From Clostridium scatologenes (GTDB lineage Bacteria; Bacillota; Clostridia; Clostridiales; Clostridiaceae), in NCBI RefSeq assembly GCF_000968375.1, contig NZ_CP009933.1, forward strand, positions 558,001-622,000: 64,000 nucleotides of DNA, given 5' to 3'. This document shows, in pieces, positions 60,988 through 64,000 of this stretch (position 1 is its first letter; the number at the start of each line of letters is the position of its first letter). The notes beneath the pieces were generated by a model, which was not told the DNA's origin, did not search any database, and saw only the letters and a list, made by a program, of their open reading frames with translations. A program made the translations under genes and the position numbers.

Positions 60988-63900
60988 ATGAAAAAATTTT
61001 TTAAAGCATTAAGTATAGAAATGATATTAGTATTTATTATAACTATATTTACACCCTACTTGGCTAGAGCGGATGGAGAATTAAGCCCATCTTTGAAGAC
61101 TGATAGTTTAGGAAATTACATAGTGGCTACTGTAGATGATTTGAATACATTACGTAATGATATTGACAAGGGTATAGATTATTCAGGCAAAAATGTTGAA
61201 TTAACTAAAGATATTGATATAAGTGAAGCTAAAAGTTTAAATCCTTTTACAACAGATAATGCATTTGGTGGAAATTTTAATGGAAATTTTCATACTATAA
61301 GTGGTTATAGTGATGCTAAGTCTGGTTTGTTTTCAGTTGTTAGTAAAGATGGTGTAATATCAAATGTTAGAATTGATGCCAAGGTAGAAATTTATAATGG
61401 TGAAAATGAATCTTATGGATTAATTGCCAATAAAGCTGGAGGAACAATTATTTGTTGTTCTTCAACAGGAAGTATCACAAATGTCAGCAATGTTATTTAT
61501 GAAGGAGGAATAGTTGCCGAAAATTGTACTGGAAGTGGAAATGATTTAGTAAAAGGATGTATAAGAGATTGTTATAGTAATATAATTATTTATAATAAAT
61601 CAGAAGATGTAGATAATGCAGGGCTCTGTGGAGGAATTTGTGCAGAATCTGGAAAACAATTAAATAATTGTTATTTTTATGGCAAATTTGAAGGTATTGG
61701 TGTCAAAGATAACATTGAAAATGCATTTTGGCAACCAATTGTATGGAATGATACAAATTTAGAGGCAAGTGCGAAAGCTTGTATATATGATAAAGATTTG
61801 TTTGGCGATTTTTCAGCAAATTTTTGCGGAAATGCTAAAGGATATACTACAGAGGATATGAAAAATAAAAATACATACACAAAACTAGGTTTTGATTTTG
61901 ATAAAATCTGGAAAATTGATTCTTCAAATCAAGGATATCCATATTTAAATCCAGAAAACACAAAAAAATCAGTAACAAAAGTTAATGTAGATGTAAAGAT
62001 AACAGCTGAAGATAAAACTTATGATACTAATGTATCAGTTGGAGAAAATTTGAAAACTAAAATTAAGGATATAAAATTAGTTCCACAAGATTCTAAATAT
62101 GCAGATTTAATAAGTAAATATAATGTTACTGCTGCTTATGATGGAAATGTGGCATTTTCAGCACCAACTATTGGAAATGTACCGGTTAATATTGATAGTA
62201 GTAAAGTCAAAATTACTTATGATCCGAATAACGATTATGAATTTGTTATTGGCAAGTTATTGCCTTCAAATGCAAAGTTATTAGATAATGGTACAGCAGT
62301 TCCTACAGAAGACAAGCAAAAAGAACAGATAGAGAATGCAAAAAAAGCAGAAGATATACTTTATAAAAAATTAGGTGTTGGACAAGGAGCTGTACCTAAA
62401 TTTACATGGAGTGGAAATAAAACAAGTAAAGATGGAAAGGATGGAGGCGAAGAGGGTACTGTAGAATTAAATGATTATGTATGGGAAATATTTTCGTCTG
62501 CTCGTTCTGGATATACTGTGAGAGATGGTTTTTACGATGACTGGTTTAAAAGTGTACAAACTGGTTTGCAAAAAATGAAGGCTGAAGGAATAACTCCACA
62601 GGATGTAAAAATGACAGAATGGGACAAATTAGTTTTAGCAATTACTGCTATAGGCTATGATCCAAGGGATATAGAAGCTTACAATTTAATTGATATTATT
62701 TCAAACCAAAATTATTTATCATCTTCATATCAAAATTTTTCTACACAATATGCTTTACTTGCTTTAGATTCTTATAATTATAAAATACCTGATAATGGAA
62801 ATCACATTGATAAACAAGCATTAATTCATAAATGGGCTGAAAATGTATTAAGAGATAAGGATGATGATGATCCTATTGCAGTGGGAAATAATGTTGGTGA
62901 TATGTGGCTTATGGCATTTCAACCAATAGCAGCTTATTATGGAGTTAAAGGTTATGATGATGTAAAACAGGCTATGGATTATGCATTCAATAGATGTTCA
63001 AATTCACAAACTTATAAAGGTTCGTTTTATGGTGGATATAATGATGATTATAATAATCCATGGACAAATGCCCAAGTTTATATGACCATTGGAATGGCAA
63101 AAGGAAAAGTATTTGACAGTAAATATATAAAAAATGGTAATACAATGATAGATGCAGCATTAGAGAAGTTTGACATTAAAAATGGAACTACTCAGTATGA
63201 TTCTACAATCTATGAACCAGCACAGATATGTCGTGGAATAGATTCTTTAGTGAGATCTTATGAAGGTAGAAATTCAATTTTTGATTGTACAGATGTTAAG
63301 GATTCTACAGTACTAGTAAATAATGCTATAGAAGCACTGCCAGATAGTATAACTTCTGCTAATAAGAAAGAGGTTGAGGATGCTAAAAAATTATATGATG
63401 CGCTTACTAATGCTAAAAAAGCTTCTATTAAAGATAGTACTAAGGCAAAGCTTGATGCAGCAAAAAAGGCTTTAGATAATCCTACTCCAGATGTTACAGC
63501 TGCAACAGTTGCAGCAGGAATAACCAGTGTAACATCACCATTAAAAAATGTAACAAATTTAATTTTACCAATAGTGCCATCTGGTTATAAAATAGTTATT
63601 AAATCATCAGACAAACCTGAAGTTATAGGATTAGATGGAAAAATAACACCACCAGATAAAGCTACTACGGTTGCTTTAGTATTTACAGTAATCAATATAT
63701 CAGATAACACTACAGCAGATACTGCAAGCATAAATGTAACAGTAGCAGCTAAAGATGATACGGGTATTGACAAAACAATAGAAATTAGCAATTTAACACA
63801 AGAAAAACAATTTAATTTGGGAAATGATGCTCAAATAACTATACAGGCTGCAAATAAAAGCAGTGAAGCTAAAAATGTTGCTCTCATAGTTGGCATATAT

Positions 63901-64000
63901 GATAATAATGGAGCACTTGTAAGCTATGGTGCATCACAGCAAAATATAAATGCTTCAAGTAGTGTTAAATTGAGAGTTATATTAAAATTACCAGATGAAG
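60988..64000 (+). CDS. Large secreted protein with barrel domain (3' end outside window)
   Basis: An open frame begins at ATG 60988 behind AAGGGGG and runs past the right edge (1004 codons seen). After a signal peptide (to about 31) comes a glycine/asparagine-rich region (40-340) with GLUG-like repeats (F-G-G-N-F-N-G-N-F-H-T-I-S-G), a strand-rich linker, an alpha/alpha barrel of the same class as the 49011 and 56569 proteins (about 490-770; I-G-Y-D-P-R-D-I-E-A-Y-N-L-I), a coiled FIVAR-like segment (about 775-840) and a C-terminal beta domain matching the end of the 49011 protein. It is downstream of riboswitch 6. Confidence 0.8.
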   Translation, partial: MKKFFKALSIEMILVFIITIFTPYLARADGELSPSLKTDSLGNYIVATVDDLNTLRNDIDKGIDYSGKNVELTKDIDISEAKSLNPFTTDNAFGGNFNGNFHTISGYSDAKSGLFSVVSKDGVISNVRIDAKVEIYNGENESYGLIANKAGGTIICCSSTGSITNVSNVIYEGGIVAENCTGSGNDLVKGCIRDCYSNIIIYNKSEDVDNAGLCGGICAESGKQLNNCYFYGKFEGIGVKDNIENAFWQPIVWNDTNLEASAKACIYDKDLFGDFSANFCGNAKGYTTEDMKNKNTYTKLGFDFDKIWKIDSSNQGYPYLNPENTKKSVTKVNVDVKITAEDKTYDTNVSVGENLKTKIKDIKLVPQDSKYADLISKYNVTAAYDGNVAFSAPTIGNVPVNIDSSKVKITYDPNNDYEFVIGKLLPSNAKLLDNGTAVPTEDKQKEQIENAKKAEDILYKKLGVGQGAVPKFTWSGNKTSKDGKDGGEEGTVELNDYVWEIFSSARSGYTVRDGFYDDWFKSVQTGLQKMKAEGITPQDVKMTEWDKLVLAITAIGYDPRDIEAYNLIDIISNQNYLSSSYQNFSTQYALLALDSYNYKIPDNGNHIDKQALIHKWAENVLRDKDDDDPIAVGNNVGDMWLMAFQPIAAYYGVKGYDDVKQAMDYAFNRCSNSQTYKGSFYGGYNDDYNNPWTNAQVYMTIGMAKGKVFDSKYIKNGNTMIDAALEKFDIKNGTTQYDSTIYEPAQICRGIDSLVRSYEGRNSIFDCTDVKDSTVLVNNAIEALPDSITSANKKEVEDAKKLYDALTNAKKASIKDSTKAKLDAAKKALDNPTPDVTAATVAAGITSVTSPLKNVTNLILPIVPSGYKIVIKSSDKPEVIGLDGKITPPDKATTVALVFTVINISDNTTADTASINVTVAAKDDTGIDKTIEISNLTQEKQFNLGNDAQITIQAANKSSEAKNVALIVGIYDNNGALVSYGASQQNINASSSVKLRVILKLPDE

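Overview
The window is AT-rich, gene-dense DNA with GGAGG-type ribosome binding sites, frequent TTG/GTG starts, lipoproteins, cell-wall-binding type 2 (CWB2) surface proteins and many oxygen-sensitive enzymes (radical SAM, ferredoxin). This points to a strictly anaerobic Firmicute of the genus Clostridium or a near relative; the species cannot be read from the sequence. No rRNA, tRNA, CRISPR array, transposase or phage gene was seen.

Layout. 1-7.7 kb is a mixed accessory stretch: a HutD/Ves gene end, a MerR regulator with its MATE pump, a DUF1847 protein, a MocR/PdxR regulator, a Crp/Fnr remnant, a TraB/GumN protein and small unknowns. 7.8-22.4 kb holds two tandem NikABCDE-type (nickel/cobalt or metal-chelate) ABC transporter operons. 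The first (methyltransferase, BCADE, MATE exporter) lies behind a sigma-54 promoter with an upstream palindrome. The second lies behind a cobalamin riboswitch, is followed by an M14-family hydrolase and an EamA exporter, and is preceded by a decayed copy of the methyltransferase. 23.5-28.2 kb has a radical SAM / CxxC-protein operon of the ArsS type, divergent from a PadR regulator and a CobW-like GTPase. 28.2-38.7 kb has a third Nik/Opp-type transporter behind sigma-54 promoters with the same palindrome, carrying an embedded ECF S-component, a ferredoxin and a methyltransferase, followed by a BtuCDF/FecBCD-type transporter.

38.7-64 kb is dominated by cobalamin control. Five further cobalamin riboswitches (six in total, each with its own sigma-A promoter and terminator), plus one truncated relic, precede surface and transport genes. 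These genes encode two large CWB2 surface proteins, several proteins with DUF4430 domains (the fold of the C-terminal domain of animal intrinsic factor and transcobalamin), several with an alpha/alpha barrel resembling the N-terminal cobalamin-binding half of those proteins, and a complete ECF transporter (EcfT, fused EcfA-EcfA', two S-components).

The simplest reading is a regulon for acquiring cobalt, nickel and corrinoids. Metal import would be switched by B12 status and by a sigma-54 activator encoded outside the window. Whole corrinoids would be captured at the cell surface by intrinsic-factor-like proteins and handed to ECF S-components. The corrinoid-capture and metal-ligand roles are inferences from domains, riboswitches and gene order.
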